From the NCBI RefSeq assembly GCF_003583935.1, contig NZ_QYRN01000003.1:186001-250000 (forward strand): a stretch of 64,000 nt of DNA, in the 5' to 3' direction. Shown here in pieces: positions 19,309 to 28,011 of the stretch. Within the stretch, counting starts at the first letter, position 1. Each line of letters starts with the position of its first letter. The notes under the pieces were generated by a model. The model saw nothing but the letters and a program-made list of their open reading frames with translations, did no database searches and was not told the DNA's origin. A program made the translations under genes and the position numbers. Source of the stretch: Aureimonas flava (GTDB lineage: Bacteria; Pseudomonadota; Alphaproteobacteria; Rhizobiales; Rhizobiaceae).

Positions 19309-19601
19309 GCCGACCCCTTAGCAGCTTTGCGGGCGGCGCCGAAAGCGTCGATCGCGCATGGCTTCCGCTCGCCACTGCCATCGCGACAGCGTCCGCTGCC
19401 ATCCCACGCAGGGACGCGACGCGATCGGCTCCCTGCGCTTCCGCTTCCCGACAGCCGACGCACGGCAGGCGCGCCACGCGGTCGCAACGCCGGCTCCGGC
19501 CGCTGACGAAGCGGCGCCCCGCCCCATAACCTCACGCACGAGGTGCGCAAGCGCGCGCGTCGATCGTGGCCGGCCCGTGCGGGGCCCGGGGGAGCCGTGC
19601 G

Positions 19602-20984
19602 ATGACCATCCAGCCGCAACGCATCCGCATCCTCAAGGACAGGGAGCCGAGGACGGGCGGCGCCTACGTCCTCTACTGGATGCAGGCGGCCAAGCGCGTG
19701 CACGGCAACCACGCGCTGGAATACGCCATCGACCGGGCCAACGAACTGGACCTGCCGCTGGCCTGCGTGTTCGGCATGATCGATGCCTTTCCCGACGGCA
19801 ACGCGCGCCACTACCATTTCATGGTGGAGGGCCTGGCGGAGGTGGAGGCCGACCTCGCCAAGCGTCACGTCACCTTCCACGGCGCGCTCGGCAGCCCGGA
19901 CGAGGTGGCGCTCGCGCTGTCGAAGAAGGCGGCGCTCGTCGTATGCGACCGGGGGTACCTGCGCATCGAAAAGGCCTGGCGCCGGCAACTGACCGAGGCC
20001 ATCGAATGTCCGCTGCACCAGGTGGAGACGGAGGTGGTCGTCCCCGTCGAGACCGCCTCGCCCAAGCACGAATACGCCGCACGCACGCTGCGCCCCAAGA
20101 TCCACCGGCTGTGGGACGAGTTCCTCCAGCCGCTGTCGCATCGGCGGGTGCGCCGCCACGAGCGCGCCGACGTGCCGGCGAGCCGCCTGGACCTGTCCGA
20201 TCCCGCCAAGCTCGTCGCCTCCATGAAGGTGGATCCGGAGATCGGCGCCGTCCGGCGCTTTCGCGGCGGCCAGAGCCAGGCGCGCAAGCGGCTGAAGGCC
20301 TTTCTCGGCCGCTCCTTCGCGACCTACGGCGCGGACCGCAACAAGCCGGAGGCCGCCGCCGCCTCGCACATGAGCCCCTATCTGCATTTCGGGCAGATCG
20401 GTTCTCTGGAGATCGCGCTCGCCGTGCGCGAGGCGAAGACCGGCGGCGACGAGGACAAGGCATCCTATCTGGAGGAGCTGATCGTGCGGCGCGAGCTGGC
20501 GATCAACCACGTCTTCTACGAGGAACGCTACGACGACTACGCCTGCGTGCCGGACTGGTGCCGGAAGACGCTCGGCGAGCATGCGGGCGACAAGCGCGAG
20601 CACGTCTATTCCGAGAAGCAGCTCGCGGCCGGCGAGACGCACGACCCCTACTGGAACGCCGCGATGCGGGAGATGCGCGAGACCGGCTTCATGCACAACC
20701 AGCTCCGCATGTACTGGGGCAAGAAGATCGTGGAATGGTCGAAATCGCCCGAGGCCGCCTTCCGCACCGCGCTCCGCCTTAACAACCGCTACTTCCTCGA
20801 CGGGCGCGACGCCAACTCCTTCACCAACGTCGCCTGGCTCTTCGGCCTGCACGACCGCCCCTGGGGATCGCGCCCGGTGTTCGGCAGCATCCGCTATCTC
20901 GGCCCGGCCACGTTGAAGAAGTTCGACGCCGACGCCTATGTCGCGACGGTGGAGAAGCTGGCGAAGGCCGAGGCCCGGGACTGA
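19602..20984 (+). CDS. phr: Class II CPD photolyase
   Basis: Deoxyribodipyrimidine photolyase uses light and FADH- to split cyclobutane pyrimidine dimers. The 460-residue protein is of class II, as shown by 'GGAYVLYWMQAAKRVHGNHAL' region, 'ASHMSPYLHFGQIGSLE' and the C-terminal 'QLRMYWGKKIVEWS' and 'WLFGLHDRPWGSRPVFG'. The ATG at 19602 has GGGGGAG eight bases upstream; an upstream in-frame start at 19566 would add 12 unrelated residues. It is followed four bases later by the convergent SDR gene. The upstream 293-base region (19309-19601) is a divergent promoter region with no further gene seen. Confidence 0.93.
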   Translation: MTIQPQRIRILKDREPRTGGAYVLYWMQAAKRVHGNHALEYAIDRANELDLPLACVFGMIDAFPDGNARHYHFMVEGLAEVEADLAKRHVTFHGALGSPDEVALALSKKAALVVCDRGYLRIEKAWRRQLTEAIECPLHQVETEVVVPVETASPKHEYAARTLRPKIHRLWDEFLQPLSHRRVRRHERADVPASRLDLSDPAKLVASMKVDPEIGAVRRFRGGQSQARKRLKAFLGRSFATYGADRNKPEAAAASHMSPYLHFGQIGSLEIALAVREAKTGGDEDKASYLEELIVRRELAINHVFYEERYDDYACVPDWCRKTLGEHAGDKREHVYSEKQLAAGETHDPYWNAAMREMRETGFMHNQLRMYWGKKIVEWSKSPEAAFRTALRLNNRYFLDGRDANSFTNVAWLFGLHDRPWGSRPVFGSIRYLGPATLKKFDADAYVATVEKLAKAEARD

Positions 20985-20988
20985 CGCG

Positions 20989-21681
20989 TCACCACTCGAT
21001 CGGCCGGCCGTCGTAGGCGACGAAGCAGCCGCTGCGCTCGGCCGGCAAGCCGTCCAGCACGACGAGAAGCCTGCGCGCCGCGTCTGCTGGGTCCAGACGG
21101 TCGCGGGTGCCGGCGAACGGTTCGGAAAGCGGCGTCGCGACGGTGCCGGGATGCAACGCCGCCAGCACGGCCTCCGGCCGGCGTCGCGCGACCTCCACCG
21201 CGGCGGTGCGCAGGATCTGGTTCAGCGCCGCCTTGGCCGCCCGGTACGAGATCCACCCGCCCAGGCGGTTGTCGCCGATCGAGCCGACCCGCGCGCTGAG
21301 GGTCGCGAAGAGCGAGCGCCTGCCGCGCGGCAGCAGCGGCACGAAGTGCTTCAGGATCAGAGCGGGGCCGATGGCGTTGACGGCGAACTGGCGCGCCATG
21401 CCGGCCGGATCGATCTCGCGCAGCGCCTTTTCGGGGCCGTAGCCGTCGATCCGGAGGGCGCCCGTCGCGTCGAGCAGGACGTCGAACTCCCCTTCGGCAA
21501 AGCGTGCGGCCGCCGCCGCGACAGAAGCCTCGTCCTCGAGCTCGAACCCGTCCCGGCGCGACAGGCCGGCGACGCCGGCGCAGCGCGCGTCCGCTTCCAA
21601 CGCCGCGGCAAGGGCGCCGCCGATGCCCCCGCCGGCACCGAACACCAGAGCGCGATAGCCGCTTCGCAGCGATGGCAACAT
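20989..21681 (-). CDS. Short-chain dehydrogenase/reductase
   Basis: This 230-residue classical-type SDR has the cofactor loop 'VFGAGGGIGGALAAAL', the 'NAIGPALILKHFVPLL' region, a serine in 'FATLSARVGSIGDN' and the catalytic 'SYRAAKAALNQI' (Tyr-x3-Lys). It resembles CsgA-like SDRs often found beside photolyase or cryptochrome genes. The ATG at 21681 begins just before the Rossmann fold. It converges with the photolyase gene and diverges from a small DUF2256 gene. The substrate is unknown. Confidence 0.87.
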   Translation of the reverse strand: MLPSLRSGYRALVFGAGGGIGGALAAALEADARCAGVAGLSRRDGFELEDEASVAAAAARFAEGEFDVLLDATGALRIDGYGPEKALREIDPAGMARQFAVNAIGPALILKHFVPLLPRGRRSLFATLSARVGSIGDNRLGGWISYRAAKAALNQILRTAAVEVARRRPEAVLAALHPGTVATPLSEPFAGTRDRLDPADAARRLLVVLDGLPAERSGCFVAYDGRPIEW

Positions 21682-21771
21682 GGGCGTCCTTCCGTGTTCG
21701 CGCGTCGCGGCGCGCGGGCGGAACCACGCCCCCGTCGCTCCGGTTCCCACTCCCCACCGAGCGAGGACCCG

Positions 21772-21957
21772 ATGGCGAAGATGCGACGCAAGGCGGACCT
21801 GCCGGAAAAGCCCTGCCGGCACTGCGGCCGGCCGATGGTCTGGCGCAAGGCCTGGGCGCGCACGTGGGACGAGGTGCTCTATTGCTCCGACCGCTGCCGG
21901 ACGGAGGCGAAGCACCTGCGCGCGGGGAGCGTCAGAGGAACGACGTCGAGTCCTTGA
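21772..21957 (+). CDS. DUF2256 small zinc-ribbon-like protein
   Basis: A 61-residue basic protein with four paired cysteines: 'KPCRHCGRPMVWRKAW' and 'YCSDRCRTEAK', the hallmark of DUF2256. The ATG at 21772 has GAGGA five bases upstream. The family has no established function, but is known to co-occur with photolyase/cryptochrome genes, and here it lies within 800 bases of the photolyase and next to the SDR. The cysteine pattern suggests zinc binding. Its 3' end overlaps the convergent dgkA gene by 26 bases. Confidence 0.85.
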   Translation: MAKMRRKADLPEKPCRHCGRPMVWRKAWARTWDEVLYCSDRCRTEAKHLRAGSVRGTTSSP

Positions 21958-22336
21958 ACAGAACCGCCGCGCAGAACGCGGCATTGGCGACCAGGAGGCA
22001 GAACACGGCGAAGGAGCCGAGATCCTTCGCATGCTTGGCGAAGGCGGAAAATTCCGGCGAAACGCGATCGACGATCAGCTCGATCGCCGTGTTGACCGCC
22101 TCGATCGCGCCCAGGATCGCCAGGAGCACGAGCTGGATCAGGAAAGCCGCCGCCGAGGCGCCTTGGATCGCTAGCACGAGGATCAGCACCGCGCCGAACA
22201 GGATCTCGTGCCGAAACGCCGGCTCGCGCAGGAGCCGCCGGCCGCCGTTGATCGAATAGCCGGCGGCGGCGAACAGGTGTTCCACACCGCGAAGCTTGGG
22301 CGGGCGCAGGCCAGTGGAGGAAGAGCGTTCGGTCAT
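21932..22336 (-). CDS. dgkA: Diacylglycerol kinase DgkA
   Basis: DgkA is a small trimeric inner-membrane kinase that returns diacylglycerol to phosphatidic acid, for example after membrane-derived glucan decoration. The 134-residue protein has the conserved entry 'HLFAAAGYSINGGRRLLREPAFRHE', two or three membrane helices, and the catalytic segment 'EAVNTAIELIVDRVS' with 'FAKHAKDLGSFAVF'. The start at 22336 gives the usual length plus about ten N-terminal residues. It is a single gene on the minus strand, overlapping the convergent DUF2256 gene. Confidence 0.93.
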   Translation of the reverse strand: MTERSSSTGLRPPKLRGVEHLFAAAGYSINGGRRLLREPAFRHEILFGAVLILVLAIQGASAAAFLIQLVLLAILGAIEAVNTAIELIVDRVSPEFSAFAKHAKDLGSFAVFCLLVANAAFCAAVLFKDSTSFL

Positions 22337-22478
22337 CGGGCGAGCGTCCAGGGGCGAAGCGCGCCGGACGCGGCGGCACCGTCGTTGTCGTGGAACCGCT
22401 CGATAGGGCAGCGGCATGGCGGCAGCAAGGCGCCGCATGCCCGAACCCTGCGGCAGGCTTGCCGCTCCGCCCGCGCCC

Positions 22479-23294
22479 TCAGGACAGAAGCCGGCGCAGG
22501 GTCTCGCGGTTGGTGCGGACGGCTCCGGCCGGGTCGGCGGCGGCATCGTCCGATTCCTCCTCCAGCACCACCCAGCCGGTGAAGCGCGGCGCGGCGCGCA
22601 CCACCTCCACCGCCGCTCCGACGTCGCAGGCGCCGTGGCCGAGCATGGCCCAGGTGCCGTCGACGTCGACGTCCTTGAGGTGGAGATGGCGGATGCGCGG
22701 CGCATGGGCCCGCAGCGTGTCGAGCATGTCCATCCGCCCGCGCAGGATATGGCCCGTGTCGGGCACCCAGCCGACCGTCTCGGCGTCCAGCAGCGCGAAC
22801 AGCGCATCGTAGTCCGCCCGGCTGAACAGCAGCGTGTCGTGGTGGGAACTCGGATGCACCGCGACCCCGACGCCCATCGTGCTGCCGAGCGCGGCGGCGC
22901 GGTTGTAGACCTCCGCCGCCACGCGGAACTTGGCCTCCCTCGGCCCGTCCGACATCACGGTGGCCGAGCCCATCGACAGGACCGCCTTCGGGAAGCGGGC
23001 CAGGAAGTCGATCCAGCGCCGCGCCGTCTCGACATCCGCCTCCACCTCCCCGGCCTCCGTGAACCCGCTTCGCGAGGCCACGGCGAGCGAGACCAGCGTC
23101 AGGCCGCGCGCCTCGAGCGCCCGCGCGAAGGCGTCGGGGGCGCCGCTGTAGGCGCCGATCATCGCGTCGGTGATCTCGATGCCTTCGTAGCCGCCGGCCG
23201 CGATCGCGTCGAGGAGGTCGTCCGCGCCGCCGGCGAAGCCGTCGCCCAGCATTTCCCACGTATAGGTCTGACAGCCGATCCTGAGATCCGTCAT
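22479..23294 (-). CDS. Sugar phosphate isomerase/epimerase-like TIM-barrel protein
   Basis: The 271-residue protein belongs to the AP-endonuclease-2/xylose-isomerase-like TIM-barrel group that includes inosose dehydratase IolE. Metal-ligand candidates are the glutamate in 'YEGIEITDAMIG', 'VAVHPSSHHD', 'VGWVPDTGHIL' with Asp and His, 'HLHLKDVD' and the final 'VVLEEESD'. It stands alone; the nearest inositol-dehydrogenase-like gene is 8 kb away, so an inositol role is only a suggestion. Upstream, beyond its start, lies an 18-base palindrome that may control it. Confidence 0.8.
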   Translation of the reverse strand: MTDLRIGCQTYTWEMLGDGFAGGADDLLDAIAAGGYEGIEITDAMIGAYSGAPDAFARALEARGLTLVSLAVASRSGFTEAGEVEADVETARRWIDFLARFPKAVLSMGSATVMSDGPREAKFRVAAEVYNRAAALGSTMGVGVAVHPSSHHDTLLFSRADYDALFALLDAETVGWVPDTGHILRGRMDMLDTLRAHAPRIRHLHLKDVDVDGTWAMLGHGACDVGAAVEVVRAAPRFTGWVVLEEESDDAAADPAGAVRTNRETLRRLLS

Positions 23295-23424
23295 GGTCGC
23301 CTCGCTCTCCTGCCGCGAACGGGCCGCAGTCTGCCGCAGCGCGCCTCGCGGTCAAGTGATGCGGACGCGAGGCGGCGAGTTGAAACGCTTCGCGCGAAAT
23401 GCTAGGTCGGCCCCAGCATCAAGA

Positions 23425-23442
23425 GTTGGACCGTTGTCCAAC
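23425..23442. promoter_or_regulatory. 18-base palindrome, candidate operator
   Basis: GTTGGAC-CGTT-GTCCAAC is a perfect inverted repeat with 7-base arms and a 4-base spacer. It lies in the 266-base divergent gap between the TIM-barrel gene (start 23294, minus) and a hypothetical gene (start 23561, plus), 131 bases from the former. The form fits a dimeric repressor site of the LacI, TetR or GntR kind; no regulator gene is adjacent. Confidence 0.5.
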
Positions 23443-23560
23443 GCCAACCTGCCGTCCGGGCAAGGTGGCGCTCCGCAAGGAGGATGTGGCCGAAGCGGCA
23501 ACCAAACGGAGCCCCGCCATGTCTTGCGCATCGATCCAGTCGCAGCCGCCGGAGACATGC

Positions 23561-23908
23561 ATGCCGTTCCAGCCCTCCCTTCCGTCGCACCCGCTCGCGG
23601 GCACCGGCGTCGAGCGCCGTTTCCTGGGCCTGTCTCGTCATCCCGGCACCGGCCACGCGCGGCGGCCGGGCGAGGTCTGGCTGGTGTTCCACGGCGACTG
23701 GACCGGAATCTACCGGCTGGACCCGCGCGACGGGCGCACCGTCCACCTGGAGCGGGCGCTCGACGGCGACCGCCGCCGCGACGCGGCGCTCTGGGCGGTG
23801 GAAACCTTCAAGCTCGCCCCGGCGGAGCGCGCCGACGCGCGCGTCCTGACGGCCGCCAACCATCCCGGCGCGGCGGATGCGGCGCCGGAACGGCGCATCG
23901 GCGCCTGA
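23561..23908 (+). CDS. Hypothetical protein
   Basis: I do not recognise this 115-residue protein. The ATG at 23561 has GGAG six bases upstream; earlier in-frame starts at 23519 (ATG) and 23486 (GTG, close behind AAGGAGG) are possible. There is no signal peptide or membrane segment. The middle reads like a compact beta-rich domain ('GEVWLVFHGDWTGIYRLDP'), followed by a charged helix-forming region ending around 'TFKLAPAERADARVL' and a low-complexity tail. Codon usage looks like that of its neighbours. It converges with the EamA transporter gene, nine bases away. Confidence 0.6.
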   Translation: MPFQPSLPSHPLAGTGVERRFLGLSRHPGTGHARRPGEVWLVFHGDWTGIYRLDPRDGRTVHLERALDGDRRRDAALWAVETFKLAPAERADARVLTAANHPGAADAAPERRIGA

Positions 23909-23917
23909 CGGCGGTCG

Positions 23918-24778
23918 TCAGGCGAAGCGGCGCGCGCCCGCGACGCAGGCCACCACGCCGAGCGTCGCCGCGACCATGCCGGGCGCCACGGGCTCGCCGA
24001 GGAGCAGGCCCGCCAGACCGAGGCCGAAGAACGGCTGGAGAAGCTGCAACTGTCCGACGCCCGCGATGCCGCCCAGCGCCAGGCCGCGATACCAGAACAC
24101 GAAGCCGACCAGCATCGAGAACACCGACACGTAGGCAAGGCCCGCCCAGGCCGGCGCGCCGATCGCTCCCCATCCCGCCGGCATCGTCAGGAGCGCCAGC
24201 ACGGCCATCGGCGGCAGGGCCAGCACCAGCGCCCACGAGATGACCTGCCAGCCGCCGAGGCGCCGCGAAAGGCCGGCGCCTTCCGCATAGCCGAGCCCGC
24301 AGGCCAGCACCGCCGCCACCATCAGGAGATCTCCGTGCAGCGATGCGCGGCCGCCCTGATGGAGCGCGAAGCCGCAGACCAGCGCCGCGCCCGCGCAGGC
24401 GAAGAGCCAGAAGGCCGGCTTCGGCCGCTCGCCGCCTCGCAACACGCCGAACAGGGCGGTGGCGAGCGGCAGCAGGCCGATGAACACGATCGAATGGGCC
24501 GAGGTCACGTGCTGGAGCGCCAGCGCGGTGAGGAGCGGAAAGCCCACCACGACGCCGAGCGCCACCACGGCCAGCGCCGGAAGATCGGCGCGGGCCGGCC
24601 GGCCCTGGCGCAGGACGGCAAGGAAGGACACGGCCAGGACCGCGGCGATCACGGCACGCGCCGACGTCAGGAACAGGGGCGAGAAGCCGCCCACCGCCAG
24701 ACGCGTCGCCGGCAGCGACCCGCTGAAGATGACCACCCCGAGGAGCCCGCTGCCCCAGCCCGGCATCGAATTGCGCAT
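23918..24778 (-). CDS. EamA/DMT-family transporter
   Basis: A 286-residue inner-membrane protein with ten predicted hydrophobic segments in two EamA repeats, as in drug/metabolite exporters (RhaT/YdcZ-type permeases). Recognisable segments are 'FLTSARAVIAAVLAVSFLAV' near the start and 'LLQPFFGLGLAGLLLGEPV' near the end. I place the start at ATG 24778, with GGAAGGAG about ten bases upstream; a GTG at 24790 is inside that ribosome-binding site. It is divergent from a MocR-type regulator, a common pairing in which the regulator controls the exporter. Confidence 0.88.
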   Translation of the reverse strand: MRNSMPGWGSGLLGVVIFSGSLPATRLAVGGFSPLFLTSARAVIAAVLAVSFLAVLRQGRPARADLPALAVVALGVVVGFPLLTALALQHVTSAHSIVFIGLLPLATALFGVLRGGERPKPAFWLFACAGAALVCGFALHQGGRASLHGDLLMVAAVLACGLGYAEGAGLSRRLGGWQVISWALVLALPPMAVLALLTMPAGWGAIGAPAWAGLAYVSVFSMLVGFVFWYRGLALGGIAGVGQLQLLQPFFGLGLAGLLLGEPVAPGMVAATLGVVACVAGARRFA

Positions 24779-24845
24779 GGATCCCGACACTCCTTCCGAA
24801 CGCCCGACGCATACGCGCCGCCCCCTGGCGCGGCCAGCGACGCCG

Positions 24846-24889
24846 CCGTACGATCGAGCCGAACCGTATGGGTTCGCAGGGCAGTACGG
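24846..24889. promoter_or_regulatory. Candidate MocR operator between eamA-type gene and regulator
   Basis: In the 123-base divergent gap, CCGTAC (24846-24851) and CCGTAT (24864-24869) are direct repeats 18 bases apart, and GTACGG (24884-24889) is their inverted copy. A second inverted repeat, GAACC/GGTTC (24861-24875), is centred at the same point. Two direct plus one inverted repeat is the arrangement reported for PdxR/MocR binding sites, so autoregulation plus control of the exporter is likely. Confidence 0.55.
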
Positions 24890-24901
24890 ATGGGGCGGTC
24901 C

Positions 24902-26329
24902 ATGGAGAAGGGAGCACGCGGTGGGCGTACCGGCGCGGTGATGGCGACGATCCGGGGCCGGATCGCAGCCGGCGCGCTCGTCGCCGGCGACCGGCTTCCC
25001 TCGATCCGGGGCCTTGCCGCCGGCATGGGTGTGTCGCCCTCCACCGTGGCCGAGGCCTACGAGCGGCTGGCGGCCGAGGGCCTGGTGCGCGCCCGGCCGG
25101 GCTCCGGCGTCTTCGTGGCGCGCACGGCGGCGCCCCTGCCGCTGGCCCCGCCGGGTGGACGCATGGAGCGGGCGATCGACCCGTTCTGGGTGTCGCGCCA
25201 GTCGCTGGACGCCGATCCGGCCGCGCTGAAACCCGGTTGCGGCTGGCTGCCCGCGGACTGGCTGCCGACCGAGGCAATCCGGCGGGCGCTACGAGGGGCG
25301 GCCCGCGCGCCCGAGGCGGTGCTGACCGACTACGGGACGGCGCAGGGATCGCTTCCCCTGCGCCGACTGCTCGCCCGGCAGTTCGCAGCCGAAGGGCTGG
25401 ACGTCGGTCCCGACGCCGTCCTCCTCACCGCCTCGGGCACGCAGGGGCTCGACCTCGTGTGCCGCCTGTTGCTGCGCCCCGGCGACACGGTGCTGGTGGA
25501 CGATCCCTGCTACTTCAATTTCCGCGCCCTGCTGGCCGCCCATCGCGTCGCGGTGGCGGGTGTGCCGATGACGCCGGCGGGGCCCGACCCCGTGCGCTTC
25601 GCCGATCTCGCCGATCGGCACCGTCCCCGCCTCTACGTCACCAACGCGGCGATCCACAACCCGACCGGTGCGAGCCTCTCGCCGGCCGTCGCGCACCGCA
25701 TCCTGGCGGCCGCGGCCGCCCACGACATGACCATCGTCGAGGACGAGATCTTCGCCGACTTCGAGCCCGAGCCGTCGCCCCGGCTCGCGACCCTCGACGG
25801 GCTGGAGCGTGTGCTGCGCATCGGCTCCTTCTCCAAGACGCTGTCCGCTTCCGTGCGCTGCGGCTACGTCGCGGCGCGGTCGGACTGGATCGAGGGGCTG
25901 ATCGACCTCCAGATCGCGACGAACTTCGCGGCCGCCGGTCCGCTCGCCGCCGCGATCGTGCACGAGACCCTGTCCGGCGGGGGCTACCGCCGGCACATGG
26001 AGGCGCTGCGCCGCCGTCTGGCGCGCGCGCGGCGCGACGTGGGCGGGCGGCTGGAGGAGATCGGGTTCCGGCCGTGGACCGTTCCGCGCGGCGGCTTCAA
26101 CCTCTGGTGCGAGCTGCCCGACGGGCGCGACGCGGCCTCACTGGCGCGCTTCGCCGCCGAGGCGGGCGTGATCCTGGCGCCCGGCGACGTGTTCAGCCCG
26201 TCGGGCGGCGCGGGCGCGTTCATGCGCTTCAACGCGGCCCAGATGTCGGACGAGCGCGTATGGGCGACGCTCGCGCGGGGGCTGGCGCGGCCGGACGACG
26301 AGGATCAGACCGCCGCGCGTCGATCCTGA
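24902..26329 (+). CDS. MocR/PdxR-type regulator (GntR HTH + aminotransferase domain)
   Basis: This 475-residue protein joins an N-terminal GntR winged helix ('LPSIRGLAAGMGVSPSTVAE') to a fold-type I aminotransferase domain. PLP-site features are 'TDYGTAQGSLPLRRLLARQ', 'TASGTQGLDLVCRLLL', 'YVTNAAIHNPTGASLSP', 'TIVEDEIFADFEP' and the lysine in 'RIGSFSKTLSASVRCGY'. Such proteins sense PLP or an amino-acid adduct. ATG 24902 is the most plausible start, giving a short lead into the HTH; ATG 24890 is possible. It is divergent from the EamA exporter and its 3' end overlaps the convergent diguanylate cyclase gene by 25 bases. Confidence 0.9.
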   Translation: MEKGARGGRTGAVMATIRGRIAAGALVAGDRLPSIRGLAAGMGVSPSTVAEAYERLAAEGLVRARPGSGVFVARTAAPLPLAPPGGRMERAIDPFWVSRQSLDADPAALKPGCGWLPADWLPTEAIRRALRGAARAPEAVLTDYGTAQGSLPLRRLLARQFAAEGLDVGPDAVLLTASGTQGLDLVCRLLLRPGDTVLVDDPCYFNFRALLAAHRVAVAGVPMTPAGPDPVRFADLADRHRPRLYVTNAAIHNPTGASLSPAVAHRILAAAAAHDMTIVEDEIFADFEPEPSPRLATLDGLERVLRIGSFSKTLSASVRCGYVAARSDWIEGLIDLQIATNFAAAGPLAAAIVHETLSGGGYRRHMEALRRRLARARRDVGGRLEEIGFRPWTVPRGGFNLWCELPDGRDAASLARFAAEAGVILAPGDVFSPSGGAGAFMRFNAAQMSDERVWATLARGLARPDDEDQTAARRS

Positions 26330-28011
26330 TCGCCGTAGCGGCTGAGCGCATGGAAGGTGCGCGCCGTGACCGGGCGGCTGTAGAGGTAGCCCTGCCCCAT
26401 GCCGCAGCCCTGGGACAGCATGAGCGCGTGGTGCTCCAGCGTCTCGATGCCCTCGGCGATGACCTCGATGCCGAGCCCGTCGGCCATGTGCACCAGCGCC
26501 TGCGTGATCGACCGGTCCTTCTGGCAGACGTCGGCGCCGCTGACGAAGGAGCGGTCGATCTTGATCTTGCTGACCGGATAGTGGCGCAGCATGCTGAGCG
26601 AGGCGAAGCCCGTGCCGAAGTCGTCGAAGGCGAGGCCGACGCCGAGGTCGCGCAGGCGATTGAGCTGTCTCAGGATCCGCTCGTCGGATTTCAGGATCGT
26701 GTTCTCGGTGATCTCGAGTTCCAGGGCGTCCGGGGCGAGGTCGTGTCGTGCAAGAGCGCGCGTCACCTCGGACACGATGTCGCCGGACTTGAACTGCAGC
26801 GCGAAGAGGTTGACCGCGACACGGAACCCGGGAAACACCGTGGCGCGCCATTCGGCCGTCTGGCGGCAGGCCTCGTCGATGATCCAGGCGCCGACCGACA
26901 TGGCGAGCGCGTCGGTCTCGAGCAGGGGCAGGAAGGCGCCGGGCGCCAGGACGCCGCGCACGGGGTGGTTCCAGCGCAGAAGCGCCTCCGCGCCGCACAG
27001 CTTGCCGTCGCCCAGCATGACCTGGGGCTGATAGTACAGCTCGAACTGGCCGCCGGCCCAGGCCGAGGCGAGTTCGGCACGGGCCAGCCCCTTCTCCATG
27101 ATCCGCAGCCGGAGGTCGGACGTGAAGAGCTGCGTGCGCCCGCGCCCGCCGCGCTTGGCCTTGTAGAGCGCGAGGTCGGCGTCGGCGAGGAGTTCGGCGG
27201 GAAGCGAGCCGTTCGCCGAACAGGCGACGCCGATGCCGGCGCTGACGGTCACCATCGCGTCGTCGATCGTTATCGCCTGCTCGATCGCGTCGATCAGCGT
27301 TTCCCCGAGCCAGACCCCGTCCATGGGGTTGGCGACGCCCTCGATCAGGACCACGAACTCGTCGCCCCCCATGCGCGCCACGAAATGCCCCGCAAGGATG
27401 TGGGCGCGCAGTCGCCGGGCGACTTCCGCAAGGATTAGGTCGCCGGCAAGGTGACCCAAGGTGTCGTTGACCTCCTTGAACCCGTCGAGGTCGATCAGAA
27501 GCAGCGTGACGCTCCGTTCCGCCTCGGCGATCTCGGCGAGGTGGGCGTCGAGACTGGCGCGGTTGGCCAGGCCCGTGAGCGCGTCGATCATGGCGGCGTT
27601 GCGAAGGGTCTCCTCCGCGCGGTGCCGCTCGCTGGCGTCGCGCAGGATCGCGCCGAGGCGCGGCATGCCACCCTCCGTCCACCGCGACAGCGACAGCTCG
27701 ACCGGGACCTGAACGCCGTCCCTGCGGATAGCCCGGAGGCAGACCGGGCGGTCTGCCGGTGCGGAGGCCACGTTCGGCACGACGAGTTCGAGAGACCGGC
27801 CGACCGCTTCGCCCGCGCTATAGCCCAGCAGACGCTCGGCGCCGGCGTTCCAGGCCAGGATGACGTAGTTCGCGTCCGTAGCGAGGATGCCGTCCGGCGA
27901 GGCGGCGGCGATCTGCTCGAAACCGGCACCGGGCGCGGGGCACCGCGCGCGGTCGACGTCGTCGTAGGGGCGGTCGACCGAAGCCGGGGTCGTGCCGGAA
28001 TTGAATGCCAT
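26305..28011 (-). CDS. PAS-GGDEF-EAL cyclic-di-GMP signalling protein
   Basis: The 568-residue cytosolic protein has a PAS sensor domain (about residues 30-140, 'ASPDGILATDANYVILAWN'), a GGDEF diguanylate cyclase domain with intact 'ARMGGDEFVVLIEG' and an EAL phosphodiesterase domain with 'GAEALLRWNHPVRG', 'ELEITENTIL' and 'DDFGTGFASLS'. Both catalytic domains therefore look competent. The residues before GGDEF read 'HILAGHFVAR', so the RxxD inhibitory site is absent. The start at ATG 28011 is preferred; a longer in-frame version (ATG 28095) would add a hydrophobic stretch, but that DNA is AT-rich and looks like a promoter. Confidence 0.92.
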   Translation of the reverse strand: MAFNSGTTPASVDRPYDDVDRARCPAPGAGFEQIAAASPDGILATDANYVILAWNAGAERLLGYSAGEAVGRSLELVVPNVASAPADRPVCLRAIRRDGVQVPVELSLSRWTEGGMPRLGAILRDASERHRAEETLRNAAMIDALTGLANRASLDAHLAEIAEAERSVTLLLIDLDGFKEVNDTLGHLAGDLILAEVARRLRAHILAGHFVARMGGDEFVVLIEGVANPMDGVWLGETLIDAIEQAITIDDAMVTVSAGIGVACSANGSLPAELLADADLALYKAKRGGRGRTQLFTSDLRLRIMEKGLARAELASAWAGGQFELYYQPQVMLGDGKLCGAEALLRWNHPVRGVLAPGAFLPLLETDALAMSVGAWIIDEACRQTAEWRATVFPGFRVAVNLFALQFKSGDIVSEVTRALARHDLAPDALELEITENTILKSDERILRQLNRLRDLGVGLAFDDFGTGFASLSMLRHYPVSKIKIDRSFVSGADVCQKDRSITQALVHMADGLGIEVIAEGIETLEHHALMLSQGCGMGQGYLYSRPVTARTFHALSRYGDQDRRAAV

